DNA of 64,000 bases, taken from contig NZ_FNAE01000002.1 of the NCBI RefSeq assembly GCF_900101755.1, positions 462,480 to 526,479 on the forward strand. The letters are read 5' to 3'. This document shows positions 8,845 to 17,977 of the stretch, one piece after another. Positions within the stretch are counted from its first letter, which is position 1. Every line of letters starts with the position of its first letter. The DNA comes from Ectopseudomonas alcaliphila (GTDB lineage: Bacteria > Pseudomonadota > Gammaproteobacteria > Pseudomonadales > Pseudomonadaceae). The notes beneath the pieces were generated by a model. That model searched no databases, was not told the DNA's origin, and worked only from the letters and a program-made list of their open reading frames with translations. The position numbers were made by a program, and so were the translations under genes.

Positions 8845-10515
8845 GTGAAACAGAACAACCTGAAGTCCTGGTACAAGAGTGGCGCCCCGGGCGTGTGGAT
8901 GAGCGGTGGCGCGGTGGCCATCGCCATCATCATGACCCTTGGCCTGCTGATGGTCATCGCCACCCGCGGTCTGGGCCATTTCTGGCCGGCCAATGTCATC
9001 GAGGCTGATTACAGCATCCCTGGGCAAGCGCCCAAGGTGATGGCGGGTGAGATCACCCAGACCGAGGAAGTGCCCCGTGCGCGTCTGGCCGCCAGCGGTA
9101 TGCCGGTGGCCGAAGAGGGCGGCGAATTCATGACCCGTCAACTGCTCAAGGTGGGCAACCGCGAGCTGTTCGGCGCCGATTTCAGCTGGGTGATCGGTGA
9201 ATGGCTGAGCAACCCGCGTACTCCTGCCGAGCTTATGGTGGTGGAGCGCCGCGAGTGGGGCAACATGTATGGCTACCTGGTCAACGTCAAAGAGAACGGC
9301 CAGATAGTCGCCGAAGGCGAAGCGGCCTGGGCCGAACTGCAGAAGCGCATCGAGCGGGTCGATCAATTGCATGCCCAGCTCTCGCGCCTGGAGAAAAAGG
9401 ACATTGGCCGGATCAACCACAGCATGGAGCGCATCCGTCTGGAGGGGCGCAAGCTGGAGTTGCAGGGCAAGCTGGATGCCGCTGCCCAGGCCGGCCTGGA
9501 TCAGCGCCGTGCCGTACTGGATGCCGACTACAAAGTGCTGGAAGCGCAGATTGTCGAGCTCTATCAGCAGTTCAACCGCGACAGCATGACCGTGCGTGTC
9601 AGTGACGGCCGCGAGAGCGACATCGTTCTTGGCAAGGTGGTGCGGGCCTTCCGTCCCAATGCCATGGGCCCGCTGGACAAGGTCGGCTTCTATGGCCTCA
9701 AGCTGTGGGAGTTCGTCAGCGACGAACCGCGTGAAGCCAACACCGAAGGTGGCATTTTCCCGGCGATCTTCGGCACGGTGCTGATGGTCATGCTGATGGC
9801 GGTGATCGTCACCCCGTTCGGCGTGATCGCTGCGGTTTACCTGCGTGAATATGCCCACCAGGGCCCGTTGACCCGAATCATCCGCATCGCGGTGAACAAC
9901 CTGGCCGGCGTACCCTCGATCGTATACGGCGTGTTCGGCCTGGGCTTCTTCGTCTACGTGCTGGGCGGCTCGATCGACAGCCTGTTCTTCCCCGAGTCCG
10001 CACCGGCGCCGACCTTCGGCACCCCGGGCCTGATGTGGGCTTCGCTGACCCTGGCGATCCTGACCCTGCCGGTGGTGATCGTCGCCACCGAGGAAGGCCT
10101 GGCGCGAATTCCGCGTGCAGTACGCGAAGGTTCGCTGGCGCTCGGCGCCACCAAAGCGGAGACGCTGTGGAAGGTGGTGATCCCGATGGCCAGTCCGGCG
10201 ATGATGACCGGCCTGATTCTCGCCGTGGCGCGTGCCGCTGGTGAGGTAGCGCCGCTGATGCTGGTGGGTGTGGTCAAGCTGGCACCGAGTCTGCCGCTCA
10301 ATGGCAACTACCCTTACCTGCACCTGGATCAGAAGATCATGCACCTGGGCTTCCACATCTACGACGTCGGCTTCCAGAGCCCCAACGTCGAAGCCGCGCG
10401 CCCGCTGGTATACGCCACTGCGCTGCTGCTGGTGATCGTTATCGCCCTGCTCAACCTGACCGCGGTCTATATCCGTAACCACCTGCGCGAGAAGTACAAG
10501 GCGCTGGATCACTAA
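8845..10515 (+). CDS. pstA: Phosphate ABC transporter permease PstA (long form)
   Basis: Second permease subunit, 556 aa against about 300 in enteric bacteria. One N-terminal helix (about 22-45), a long periplasmic part with a predicted coiled coil (LQKRIERVDQLHAQLSRLEK, about 152-240), then the permease domain from about 300 with the EAA loop LALGATKAETLWKVVIPMAS. Starts with GTG (AAGGTG about 9 nt upstream); no ATG fits the reading frame. The matched long extracytoplasmic domains of PstC and PstA suggest they pack against each other or PstS (inference). Confidence 0.92.
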   Translation: MKQNNLKSWYKSGAPGVWMSGGAVAIAIIMTLGLLMVIATRGLGHFWPANVIEADYSIPGQAPKVMAGEITQTEEVPRARLAASGMPVAEEGGEFMTRQLLKVGNRELFGADFSWVIGEWLSNPRTPAELMVVERREWGNMYGYLVNVKENGQIVAEGEAAWAELQKRIERVDQLHAQLSRLEKKDIGRINHSMERIRLEGRKLELQGKLDAAAQAGLDQRRAVLDADYKVLEAQIVELYQQFNRDSMTVRVSDGRESDIVLGKVVRAFRPNAMGPLDKVGFYGLKLWEFVSDEPREANTEGGIFPAIFGTVLMVMLMAVIVTPFGVIAAVYLREYAHQGPLTRIIRIAVNNLAGVPSIVYGVFGLGFFVYVLGGSIDSLFFPESAPAPTFGTPGLMWASLTLAILTLPVVIVATEEGLARIPRAVREGSLALGATKAETLWKVVIPMASPAMMTGLILAVARAAGEVAPLMLVGVVKLAPSLPLNGNYPYLHLDQKIMHLGFHIYDVGFQSPNVEAARPLVYATALLLVIVIALLNLTAVYIRNHLREKYKALDH

Positions 10516-10539
10516 CGCAGCTACGAGTCGCGCACCGCT

Positions 10540-10570
10540 GGTGCGCAGCTTGCAGCTTGTAGCTACGAAC
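10540..10570. repeat. Short AGCTTG-type repeats before pstB
   Basis: GCAGCTTGCAGCTTGTAGCT before pstB, echoed by TGCAGCTTGAAGCTTGGAGC at 11456-11485 before phoU. These are degenerate 7-base direct repeats in operon spacers; function unknown. Confidence 0.4.
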
Positions 10571-10581
10571 GGAGTGAGTTT

Positions 10582-11415
10582 ATGCAACACGAAATCCATA
10601 CCCACGGTATCGATATGGCCGCCCTCGGCCGCGACAAGCAGAGCCTCAACCTGGCCAACGAGACCACGGCCATCGAAGTGCCGGGTCTGAACCTGTACTA
10701 CGGCCAGAAACAGGCGCTGTTCGACGTCAAGATGGAAATCCCCAAGCAGCGCGTGACCGCCTTCATTGGTCCGTCCGGCTGCGGCAAGTCGACCCTGCTG
10801 CGTACCTTCAACCGCATGAACGATCTGGTCGACGGTTGCCGCGTGGAAGGTGAGATCAACATCGACGGTCGCGACATCTACCGCAAGGGCGAGGACGTCG
10901 CCGAGCTGCGTCGCCGCGTCGGCATGGTGTTCCAGAAGCCCAACCCCTTCCCCAAGAGCATCTACGAGAACGTGGTGTATGGCCTGCGTATCCAGGGCAT
11001 CAACAGCAAGCGCGTGCTCGACGAGGCGGTGGAGTGGGCACTCAAGAGCGCGGCGCTGTGGGATGAGGTCAAGGACCGTCTGCACGACTCGGCGCTCGGT
11101 CTGTCCGGTGGTCAGCAGCAGCGTCTGGTGATCGCCCGTACCGTGGCGGTGCAGCCGGAAGTGCTGCTGCTCGACGAACCCTGCTCGGCGCTAGATCCGA
11201 TCTCCACGCTGAAGGTCGAGGAGCTGATCTACGAGCTCAAGAGCAAGTACACCATCGTCATCGTCACCCACAACATGCAGCAGGCGGCGCGCGTCTCCGA
11301 CTACACCGCGTTCATGTACATGGGCAAGCTGATCGAGTTCGGTGACACCGATACCCTGTTCACCAACCCGGCCAAGAAGCAGACCGAGGATTACATCACC
11401 GGTCGTTACGGCTAA
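10582..11415 (+). CDS. pstB: Phosphate ABC transporter ATPase PstB
   Basis: ATP-hydrolysing subunit of the Pst importer, 277 aa. Walker [10 protein letters not shown] (63-71), Q-loop [17 protein letters not shown], signature LSGGQQQRL, Walker [14 protein letters not shown] and switch His in [12 protein letters not shown] are all intact. The N-terminal 30 residues before the ABC core are longer than in E. coli. Ribosome site GGAGTGAG precedes ATG. Lies between pstA and phoU. Confidence 0.97.
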   Translation: MQHEIHTHGIDMAALGRDKQSLNLANETTAIEVPGLNLYYGQKQALFDVKMEIPKQRVTAFIGPSGCGKSTLLRTFNRMNDLVDGCRVEGEINIDGRDIYRKGEDVAELRRRVGMVFQKPNPFPKSIYENVVYGLRIQGINSKRVLDEAVEWALKSAALWDEVKDRLHDSALGLSGGQQQRLVIARTVAVQPEVLLLDEPCSALDPISTLKVEELIYELKSKYTIVIVTHNMQQAARVSDYTAFMYMGKLIEFGDTDTLFTNPAKKQTEDYITGRYG

Positions 11416-11498
11416 GCGCAGCGGCAAGCAAGAGCAAACCTGACGACGATTAACTTGCAGCTTGAAGCTTGGAGCTTGAAGCTCGCGGAGCGACAAAG

Positions 11499-12227
11499 AT
11501 GATCAACAAAGACAACCTTACCCAGCACATCTCCCAGCAGTTCAATGCCGAACTGGAAGAAGTGCGCAGCCACCTGCTGGCCATGGGCGGCCTGGTGGAA
11601 AAGCAGGTCAACGACGCTGTCACCGCGCTGATCGAGGCCGACTCCGGTCTGGCTCAGCAGGTGCGCGAGATCGACGACCAGATCAACCAGATGGAGCGCA
11701 ACATCGACGAGGAATGCGTGCGCATCCTCGCCCGTCGCCAGCCGGCGGCCTCCGACCTGCGTCTGATCATCAGCATCTCCAAGTCGGTGATCGACCTCGA
11801 GCGCATCGGCGACGAGTCGACCAAGATTGCCAAGCGCGCCATCCAGCTGTGTGAAGAGGGTGAGTCGCCGCGTGGTTATGTCGAGGTTCGTCATATCGGC
11901 GATCAGGTGCGCAAGATGGTGCAGGAGGCGCTGGACGCCTTCGCCCGTTTCGATGCTGACCTGGCCCTGTCGGTGGCGCAGTACGACAAGACCGTCGACC
12001 GCGAATACAAGACCGCACTGCGCGAACTGGTCACCTACATGATGGAAGATCCGCGTTCGATCTCCCGCGTGCTCAACGTGATCTGGGCGCTGCGCTCGCT
12101 GGAACGCATCGGCGATCATGCGCGCAACATCGCCGAACTGGTGATCTACCTGGTGCGTGGCACCGATGTGCGTCACATCGGTCTGACCCGCATGCGTGAA
12201 GAGGTCGAGGGCAAGACCAACGACTGA
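11499..12227 (+). CDS. phoU: Phosphate-signalling regulator PhoU
   Basis: Cytoplasmic negative regulator that links PstB activity to the PhoR kinase. 242 aa with the two repeated three-helix PhoU domains; the metal-binding motifs SVIDLERIGDESTKIAKRA and RSLERIGDHARNIAELV are present. Start ATG 11499 (MINKDNLTQHIS) has GCGGAGCGA upstream; a TTG 30 nt earlier lies in the AGCTTG repeats and is unlikely. Followed by a strong terminator. phoB and phoR are not in the window. Confidence 0.96.
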   Translation: MINKDNLTQHISQQFNAELEEVRSHLLAMGGLVEKQVNDAVTALIEADSGLAQQVREIDDQINQMERNIDEECVRILARRQPAASDLRLIISISKSVIDLERIGDESTKIAKRAIQLCEEGESPRGYVEVRHIGDQVRKMVQEALDAFARFDADLALSVAQYDKTVDREYKTALRELVTYMMEDPRSISRVLNVIWALRSLERIGDHARNIAELVIYLVRGTDVRHIGLTRMREEVEGKTND

Positions 12228-12244
12228 ATGCCTGCTTCGTGCTG

Positions 12245-12274
12245 ACGGCCCGGGACTTCCCGGGCCGTTTCGTT
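12245..12274 (+). terminator. Terminator after phoU
   Basis: ACGGCCCGGGA and TCCCGGGCCGT form a strong stem followed by TTTCGTTT; it ends the pst-phoU transcript. Confidence 0.8.
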
Positions 12275-12363
12275 TGCGCGATTTGTTGCGCGTCCGGCGT
12301 TTTCCGTTGGCCTTAGGCCACTGGCCATGACTATGCTTACTGCCATTCGTACAGGAGTGGCCG

Positions 12364-13272
12364 ATGAGCAAAGTCAGTGTGCTGGTGGTGGATGACGCGA
12401 CCTTTATCCGTGATCTGGTCAAGAAAGGGCTGCGCGATAATTTCCCCGGCGTACAGATCGAGGAAGCGATCAATGGCCGCAAGGCCCAGCAGATGTTGAG
12501 CCGTCAGGTGGTCGACCTGATCCTCTGCGACTGGGAAATGCCGGAGATGTCCGGCCTCGAACTGCTGGCCTGGTGCCGCGAGCAGGACAACCTGAAAACC
12601 ACGCCCTTCATCATGGTGACCAGCCGTGGCGACAAGGAGAACGTGGTGCAGGCGATCCAGGCCGGTGTTTCCGACTTCATCGGCAAGCCATTCTCCAACG
12701 AGCAGTTGGTGACCAAGGTCAAAAAGGCCCTGCAACGCGCCGGCAAGCTGCAGGCGTTGATGTCCGGTGCGCCGCCGAAGATGCTCAGCACGGGTGGCTT
12801 CGCCAACGACTCATTGGCCGCACTCACCGGCGGCAAGGCCGAGGTCGTGAAGCCGAGTGCGCCAACGTCGGCGCCTGCTGCACCTGCCGCGCCGAGTGCC
12901 GCACCTGCCCCGGCCGCCGCAAGCAAGTCACCTGCTGGTCGGGGCCAGGGTCAGCTGCGTTTGCCAGCGGGTAGCATGGCCTGTGTGATCAAGGCACTGA
13001 GCCTCAAGGAGGCACTGCTGGTGGTCAAGCGTACCGAGCAGCTGCCGCAGGTGCTGGAGAGCGCGGTGCTCGATCTGGAACAGGGCGAAGCAGCGGAAAC
13101 CGCGCGGCTCAACGGCTACCTGCATGCCGTGGTGGCATTCGAACCCAAACCCGACAGCGAATGGCTGCAACTGACCTTTCGCTTCGTCGACCGCGACCCG
13201 CAGAAGCTCGACTACCTGTCGCGGCTGATCGCCCGCGGCACCGCGCAGAAGCACTTCAGCCCCGGTGCGTAG
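12364..13272 (+). CDS. Response regulator with C-terminal PilZ-like domain
   Basis: 302-aa receiver protein. CheY-like domain at 1-125 with Asp10/Asp11, phospho-acceptor Asp56 (LILCDWEMPEMSG), VTSRG and the conserved Lys in GKPF. An Ala/Pro/Ser-rich linker (about 165-195) leads to a 100-residue C-terminal domain that resembles a degenerate PilZ fold (SMACVIKALSLKEALLVVKR... WLQLTFRFVDRD); I see no RxxxR c-di-GMP motif. It corresponds to the regulator beside phoU in P. aeruginosa (PA5364 region, from memory). No partner kinase is adjacent. Function unproven. Confidence 0.8.
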   Translation: MSKVSVLVVDDATFIRDLVKKGLRDNFPGVQIEEAINGRKAQQMLSRQVVDLILCDWEMPEMSGLELLAWCREQDNLKTTPFIMVTSRGDKENVVQAIQAGVSDFIGKPFSNEQLVTKVKKALQRAGKLQALMSGAPPKMLSTGGFANDSLAALTGGKAEVVKPSAPTSAPAAPAAPSAAPAPAAASKSPAGRGQGQLRLPAGSMACVIKALSLKEALLVVKRTEQLPQVLESAVLDLEQGEAAETARLNGYLHAVVAFEPKPDSEWLQLTFRFVDRDPQKLDYLSRLIARGTAQKHFSPGA

Positions 13273-13593
13273 TGTGACGAGGCGGATCAAATGTCGGCAT
13301 GTGATTGGGCTCAGGGGTAGTGGGTGCGGTGCGCGCCTGAACGATCTACGCCGCTGGCGCTGATGCGCACAGCCTGGCCGCCCCGGTCACGCCCTGCGCC
13401 AAGGCGTCGTTAGCCTCTTGGGGGGCAGGACACCAGGTTCGCCAGCCCGTAGCCCGGATGGAGTGCGCGGCAGCGGCGCCGACCGGCGGTGGTGAGCCGG
13501 TTCACAGCCTGACGGTCGGTGTCTCGCGCGCCCCGTGCTGCGCTGCTAGTCTTGCTAACCCGGATGTCAAAAAGCCATAAGATCCGAGTCGTT
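13273..13593. other. Intergenic region, no gene
   Basis: About 320 bases between the response regulator and the M23 peptidase. A lone REP-like arm (GTAGCCCGGATG at 13447) is the only recognisable element. Confidence 0.5.
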
Positions 13594-14490
13594 ATGCTAG
13601 GGCGTTTAATTATTCTCTGCAGTCTGCTGGCCTTCTGCGGCCAGGCCGCTGCGCTGACCATCTACAAGTACGTCGACAAGAACGGCGTAGTGACCTATAG
13701 CGACCAGGCTGCGCCTGGCGCGCAGGTGTTCGTGTTCAACGACCGCATGGTCGAGCGCCTGGACAACCAGGTGAAACTGGAAACCAAGAAGCACGAAGCC
13801 GGTGAAACCCTGCTGATTCGCAATGACCTGTACGCCCCGGTGGAAATCGAACTGAGGCTGGAGCAGGTACAGAACGCCGTCGGTGCGCCGGACAAGCCGA
13901 TTCGCTGGGTGCTGCCACCGCGCAGTAATATCCGCCTGGCCACTCTCGCCCCGCAGGACGCCTCCAAACCGTTGCGCTACAAACCCCGGTTGCGCTACGC
14001 CCTCGGTGATCCGCGTCTGCAGCCGAGCATCCATCGTTATCCTCTGCCCTGGCGCGGCGGTCCGTTCCGCCAGACCCAGGGCGCCAATGGCACCTACAGC
14101 CATTTCACGCCCAAGGGCCGCTATGCGGTGGACATCGCCATGCCCGAGGGCACGCCCATCGTCGCCGCGCGCGGTGGTGTGGTGGTGAAGACCGAGAACC
14201 AGCAGAGCGGCCGCGGCAACAATCCGGCCGGCAACTTCGTGCGCATCCTGCATGACGACGGCACCATGGGCGTCTACCTGCACCTGATGAAGGGCTCGGT
14301 CAGCGTGCGTGAAGGCCAGCGGGTGGAAACCGGCAGCCTGTTGGCGCGCTCCGGCAACACCGGCAACAGCACCGGCCCGCACCTGCATTTCGTGGTGCAG
14401 CGCAACGTCGGTCTGGCCGTCGAATCCATTCCCTTCAACTTCCGTCAGCCGGTCAACAGCCTGCCGAACTTCGCCGTCGGCGGCGAATAG
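13594..14490 (+). CDS. Exported M23-family (LytM) peptidase with DUF4124 domain
   Basis: Predicted periplasmic peptidoglycan endopeptidase or LytM regulator, 298 aa. A signal peptide (MLGRLIILCSLLAFCGQAAA) is followed by a DUF4124 segment (IYKYVDKNGVVTYSDQAAP, 21-45) and a beta domain. The M23 domain from about 170 has zinc ligands in HFTPKGRYAVDIAMP and GPHLHFVVQ (HxH), so it looks catalytically competent. Start 13594 gives a normal signal peptide; an in-frame ATG at 13564 would add ten residues. Same position next to the phoU-linked regulator as in P. aeruginosa (PA5363, from memory). Confidence 0.85.
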   Translation: MLGRLIILCSLLAFCGQAAALTIYKYVDKNGVVTYSDQAAPGAQVFVFNDRMVERLDNQVKLETKKHEAGETLLIRNDLYAPVEIELRLEQVQNAVGAPDKPIRWVLPPRSNIRLATLAPQDASKPLRYKPRLRYALGDPRLQPSIHRYPLPWRGGPFRQTQGANGTYSHFTPKGRYAVDIAMPEGTPIVAARGGVVVKTENQQSGRGNNPAGNFVRILHDDGTMGVYLHLMKGSVSVREGQRVETGSLLARSGNTGNSTGPHLHFVVQRNVGLAVESIPFNFRQPVNSLPNFAVGGE

Positions 14491-14842
14491 CTCGGCAAGG
14501 CCTCCCGTCCCAACACTGTCGCGCGCCCGCGCACTCCCGGTGTTTTCCTTGTTGCAGCAGTGCTGCCGGTGCGCATGGCGCACCCTACGGGGCATGCGCG
14601 CACCGCGACGGGGGCTGAACACCGCGGTCACCGCGTCACTGCTGATGCTGTGGTTTGCCAGCTCCACGCGGCGTTTTCCTTAAGTCATCCCCCTGTGCTG
14701 TCGCCTTTGTAATCGGTACGTCCGCCGTCTGCGCGACGCAGGCGGAAGCTGGCCTTCCGCACGTCGTTCAGCCGTGTGCAAGCGGAAAGGATCTTTCACC
14801 TGGCGGAACGCCTAAAGCCCTCTAGATCAAGGGTTTCAGCTG
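14491..14842. other. Intergenic region upstream of fliD; possible enhancer palindrome
   Basis: No gene. Contains a nested inverted repeat at 14722-14745 (CCGCC..CTGCG-CGA-CGCAG..GGCGG), about 100 bp before the sigma-54 promoter, a plausible binding site for an NtrC-type flagellar activator (FleQ or a LafK-like protein elsewhere). A partial REP-like piece (GCGCACCCTAC) lies near 14577. Confidence 0.4.
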
Positions 14843-14860
14843 TTGGCACCGCTATTGCTA
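14843..14860 (+). promoter_or_regulatory. Sigma-54 promoter of the fliD (lafB) operon
   Basis: TTGGCAC-CGCTA-TTGCTA matches the -24/-12 consensus with exact spacing. Predicted start site near 14870, 17 nt before the fliD ATG at 14887. Confidence 0.85.
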
Positions 14861-14886
14861 TCTCACAGGAAAACGGGTGTCCGACT

Positions 14887-16182
14887 ATGGCTATCGATTC
14901 AGATTACGTTCAAAGCATGGCGACCCAGCTGGCCCAATATGAAGTTCAGGGCCAGTTGGCCAAGGCCAACCGCAACCAGGCTGCATACAAGGCGCAGCTC
15001 AATGCCCTGACCAGCCTGGATACTGCGCTGAAGACCTTCAAGACGGCTGCCAGCGGCCTCAAGCTGGCCGGCAGCAGCATGCTGGTCAACAGTGCGAGCT
15101 TCAGTCAGGAGGGCTATGCCAGCGCCACGGTGGGCACCAAGGCCGTGGCCGGCAGTTATGACTTTTTCGTCCAGCAATTGGCCAGCAAGAGCCAGGTTGC
15201 TCTGCAAGGGCTGCAGGACGGCAACCTCGGTAGCGGCAGCCTGACCATCGGCCAGGGCGGTGACGCGTTCAATGTCGACCTCGGCTCCGTCGCCACGCTC
15301 GACGAACTGGCCGCAGCCATCAACGGCGCGAGCGACAACAATGGCGTCAAGGCGACGCTGGTGCGCAGCAATGGCCAGGTCAACCTAGTGCTGACCAGCG
15401 AGAAGACGGGGGCCGACCAGGCCATCAGTCTGAACGCCACTGGCAACGCCGCATTCGAGGGGGCGGTGGCGGGTCGTCAGGAGCTGTCGGTCGCCAAGGA
15501 TGCCATCGTGCGCCTGGGCGGCGAGAGCGGTATCGAACTGACCAGCACCAGTAACACCTTCGACAACGTCATCGATGGCGTCAGCCTGACCTTCACCAAG
15601 GCGCACAAGAGCGGTGACGCGCCGCTGACCATGGAGGTCGGCCAGGACCAGAAAGCCACCAAGGAGAAGGCACAGGCCTTCGTCAGCGCCTTCAACGCCC
15701 TGATGACCAGCTTCGACTCACTCACCGCCAGCGGTGGCGAGAGTGGCGGTCGTGGCGCTCTGGCCGGTGATGCCAGCGTGCGCGCCATCGAGGGCATGCT
15801 CAACCAGTTGGTGCGCACCTCGTTCGGCGGCGTGAGCCTTACCGAGTTCGGTATCGCCGCCGACCGCAACGGCAAGCTGAGCATCGACAACGCCCGCTTC
15901 GAGAAGGCCATCGCGGCCAACCCGGAAGGCTTCGAGAAGCTGTTCACCGACAAGGGCAACCTGCTCGATACCCTGGACAAGAACCTGGCGGTCTACACCA
16001 GCAGCGCCGGCGGCCTGCTGACCAACCGCAAGGACACACTCAATACCCAGCTGCGCCGTGTCGATCAGCAGTTCGACACCATCCAGAAGCAGTACGACTC
16101 CTACTACGCCCGCTATCTCCGTCAGTACACCGGTCTCATGCAGACCATGGCGGCGATGGAACAGACCTACGGAATGTTCTGA
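14887..16182 (+). CDS. lafB: Lateral flagellar cap protein FliD (LafB)
   Basis: Filament cap (HAP2) that guides flagellin folding at the tip. 431 aa: N-terminal coiled coil (VQSMATQLAQYEVQGQLAKA), central D2/D3 region and C-terminal helix ending QTMAAMEQTYGMF. It starts at ATG 14887; the sigma-54 start site rules out longer readings. First gene of an eight-gene set in the order fliD-fliS-fliT-fliK-fliL-sigma28-motA-motB, which is the lafBCDEFSTU order known from Vibrio parahaemolyticus, Aeromonas and E. coli Flag-2. Polar fliD in Pseudomonas instead sits next to fliC and flaG. Confidence 0.93.
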   Translation: MAIDSDYVQSMATQLAQYEVQGQLAKANRNQAAYKAQLNALTSLDTALKTFKTAASGLKLAGSSMLVNSASFSQEGYASATVGTKAVAGSYDFFVQQLASKSQVALQGLQDGNLGSGSLTIGQGGDAFNVDLGSVATLDELAAAINGASDNNGVKATLVRSNGQVNLVLTSEKTGADQAISLNATGNAAFEGAVAGRQELSVAKDAIVRLGGESGIELTSTSNTFDNVIDGVSLTFTKAHKSGDAPLTMEVGQDQKATKEKAQAFVSAFNALMTSFDSLTASGGESGGRGALAGDASVRAIEGMLNQLVRTSFGGVSLTEFGIAADRNGKLSIDNARFEKAIAANPEGFEKLFTDKGNLLDTLDKNLAVYTSSAGGLLTNRKDTLNTQLRRVDQQFDTIQKQYDSYYARYLRQYTGLMQTMAAMEQTYGMF

Positions 16183-16580
16183 TGAGTGCCTACAACCTCA
16201 ACGAAAGTTACGACAGCTATCGCACCGTGGATCTCGAGGCGCGCGCCGCTGCGGCCTCTCCCTACGAACTGGTGCTGGTGCTGTTCGACGGTCTGCTCGA
16301 TGAGCTGGCGCGTGCCCGTGGCCATATCGAAGGCAAGCGTTACCAGCAGAAGGGCCAGTCCCTGGAAAAATGCCTGAACATCCTTGGCGGCCTCAACGGT
16401 GCCCTCGATTACGAGAACGGCGGCGAGCTGGTGCAGGGCCTGGCGCGGCTCTACGACTACTGCATCTATCGCCTCTCCGATGTCAGCGTCAGCCTGTCGC
16501 TGGAAGGCTTGGACGAAGTGGTCGGCCTGCTCGGTGTGCTGCGCGACGGCTGGGAAGGCGTGAATGCAACACGCAAGTGA
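16182..16580 (+). CDS. lafC: Flagellin export chaperone FliS (LafC)
   Basis: 132-aa helical chaperone that binds flagellin's C-terminus and prevents early polymerisation. Typical start YDSYRTVDLEARAAAASPYELVLVLFDGLLDEL and family length. Its ATG shares one base with the fliD stop (TGATG), indicating coupled translation. It probably serves the two lateral flagellins at 22679-24569. Confidence 0.94.
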   Translation: MSAYNLNESYDSYRTVDLEARAAAASPYELVLVLFDGLLDELARARGHIEGKRYQQKGQSLEKCLNILGGLNGALDYENGGELVQGLARLYDYCIYRLSDVSVSLSLEGLDEVVGLLGVLRDGWEGVNATRK

Positions 16581-16881
16581 ACTGCGCGCGCTGCAGCAAC
16601 TGCACGCGCAGTTGGCGCAGGCGTTGGAGCAGGCTGACTGGACGCGGATCGGCGAGATCGATGCGGTGATCCGTTCCTGCCTGCAGCTGCTGGCCGGGAT
16701 GCCCAGCTTGAGCGACGAGGTGCGTGAGGCCAAAGGGCAATTGCAGCAGTTGCACGGACAGGCGCGTATCGCCTGCGCCGAGGAGTGCGAACGGGTGCGT
16801 CGGCTACTGCTGACGCACCTGGAATACGCCGAAGGGCGCAGCGCTTACATGCGCGTCGATCTGTATCAAGGTGGGAGATAA
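16564..16881 (+). CDS. lafD: FliT-like export chaperone (LafD)
   Basis: 105-aa, almost wholly helical and Leu/Gln/Glu-rich (LRALQQLHAQLAQALEQAD). Overlaps fliS by 17 nt. Sequence alone is weakly diagnostic; the call rests on size, helical character and its place between fliS and fliK, where LafD lies in known lateral systems. FliT proteins hold FliD for export. Confidence 0.72.
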   Translation: MQHASELRALQQLHAQLAQALEQADWTRIGEIDAVIRSCLQLLAGMPSLSDEVREAKGQLQQLHGQARIACAEECERVRRLLLTHLEYAEGRSAYMRVDLYQGGR

Positions 16882-16884
16882 AAG

Positions 16885-17949
16885 GTGCTGCAACTGATCA
16901 ATGCCAATGCTCAGGTCAACCTGAGTGACTCAGCCGGGCAAAACCTGCCGGCCGGGTTTGCCCAGGCTCGGAGCGCTGGCGGTGAGACTCCGCCGTTCGA
17001 TCTGCAGATGGCCGTGCAGGCGTTCACCGCCGCCGAGCGACAGACGCCACTGGATGAAGACGCCACTGCGGTGAAGTTCACCCTCAGTGAAGCGGATGCC
17101 GAGCAGTGGCTGGCCAGCGTACTGGACCAGCAGACGGTGCGTATCGAGGCGCGTGAAGCACCTGAGCAGTTGCCGCACCCGGACGGCCCGGAGCCGCTCG
17201 AGCAGCCCGTGGCGTTGCCGGCCGAGTTCCTCAGCCAGGCGCAGCTGCAACCGCGTGAGCAGTTGCCAGCCCAGCCGTCGCACAGCGCCAGCGCTGCCGC
17301 GCTCAGCCAGCAAGCGTTGTCGTCCCGGGTAGCTGCGCCCATGCCGCAGATGGCAGCCGAGATCGCGATACAGACGGCAGCGCCGGCGATGGCGAGTGAA
17401 GTAATCGAGACGAACGATCTCGAACGCCTGGCCAGTGTCAGCACGGACGCAGATAAAGCGATTCCCGGCACCGCCACTTCCTCCGCCGCGACTGCTACGC
17501 CACTGACTGCCGAGCGGCCGCTCAAGCTGCATGCGCCGCAGACGCAGTGGGGCGAACAGATGTTGGCCAGCCTGCGCGAGCATGTGGAGCTGCAGATCAA
17601 CCAGCGCATACAGAACGCCACCATCCGCCTCGACCCGCCGGAGCTGGGCAGCCTGGAAATTTTCCTCAGCCATGAATCGGGCCGCCTCAGTGTGCAGCTC
17701 TCGGCTGCCAACGCCGATGTCGCCCGCCTGTTGCAGCAGACCAGCGAGCGTCTGCGCCAGGAGCTGGTCGGGCAGAGCTTCGTGCAGGTCAACGTGCAGG
17801 TCTCCGCCGATGCTCAGGGCGGTCGTCAGCAAGGCCAGCCCCGCCAGGTCTGGCAGGGCGAAGAGCCGGTGCAGGCCGCCAGCCTCACCACGCCGACCCG
17901 CGAACGCGGCAACCCGGATTCCACCAGCGACGTGCTGGTCACCGTTTAA
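16885..17949 (+). CDS. lafE: Hook-length control protein FliK (LafE)
   Basis: 354-aa secreted ruler that switches export from hook to filament substrates. A low-complexity Ala/Pro/Gln region (about 90-200) precedes the conserved FliK C-terminal domain (LDPPELGSLEIFLSHESGRL, near 250), ending in an unstructured tail. GTG start, 3 nt after the preceding stop, with GGTGGGAG upstream. Shorter than many polar FliK proteins, as usual for lateral systems. Confidence 0.88.
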   Translation: MLQLINANAQVNLSDSAGQNLPAGFAQARSAGGETPPFDLQMAVQAFTAAERQTPLDEDATAVKFTLSEADAEQWLASVLDQQTVRIEAREAPEQLPHPDGPEPLEQPVALPAEFLSQAQLQPREQLPAQPSHSASAAALSQQALSSRVAAPMPQMAAEIAIQTAAPAMASEVIETNDLERLASVSTDADKAIPGTATSSAATATPLTAERPLKLHAPQTQWGEQMLASLREHVELQINQRIQNATIRLDPPELGSLEIFLSHESGRLSVQLSAANADVARLLQQTSERLRQELVGQSFVQVNVQVSADAQGGRQQGQPRQVWQGEEPVQAASLTTPTRERGNPDSTSDVLVTV

Positions 17950-17977
17950 CCCTTTGCAAGTGGATCGAGAACCAACC

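Noticed and set aside
10540..11490. Short AGCTTG repeats near pstB and phoU as a CRISPR remnant
   Set aside because: Units are only about 7 bases, degenerate and without spacers; no cas genes.
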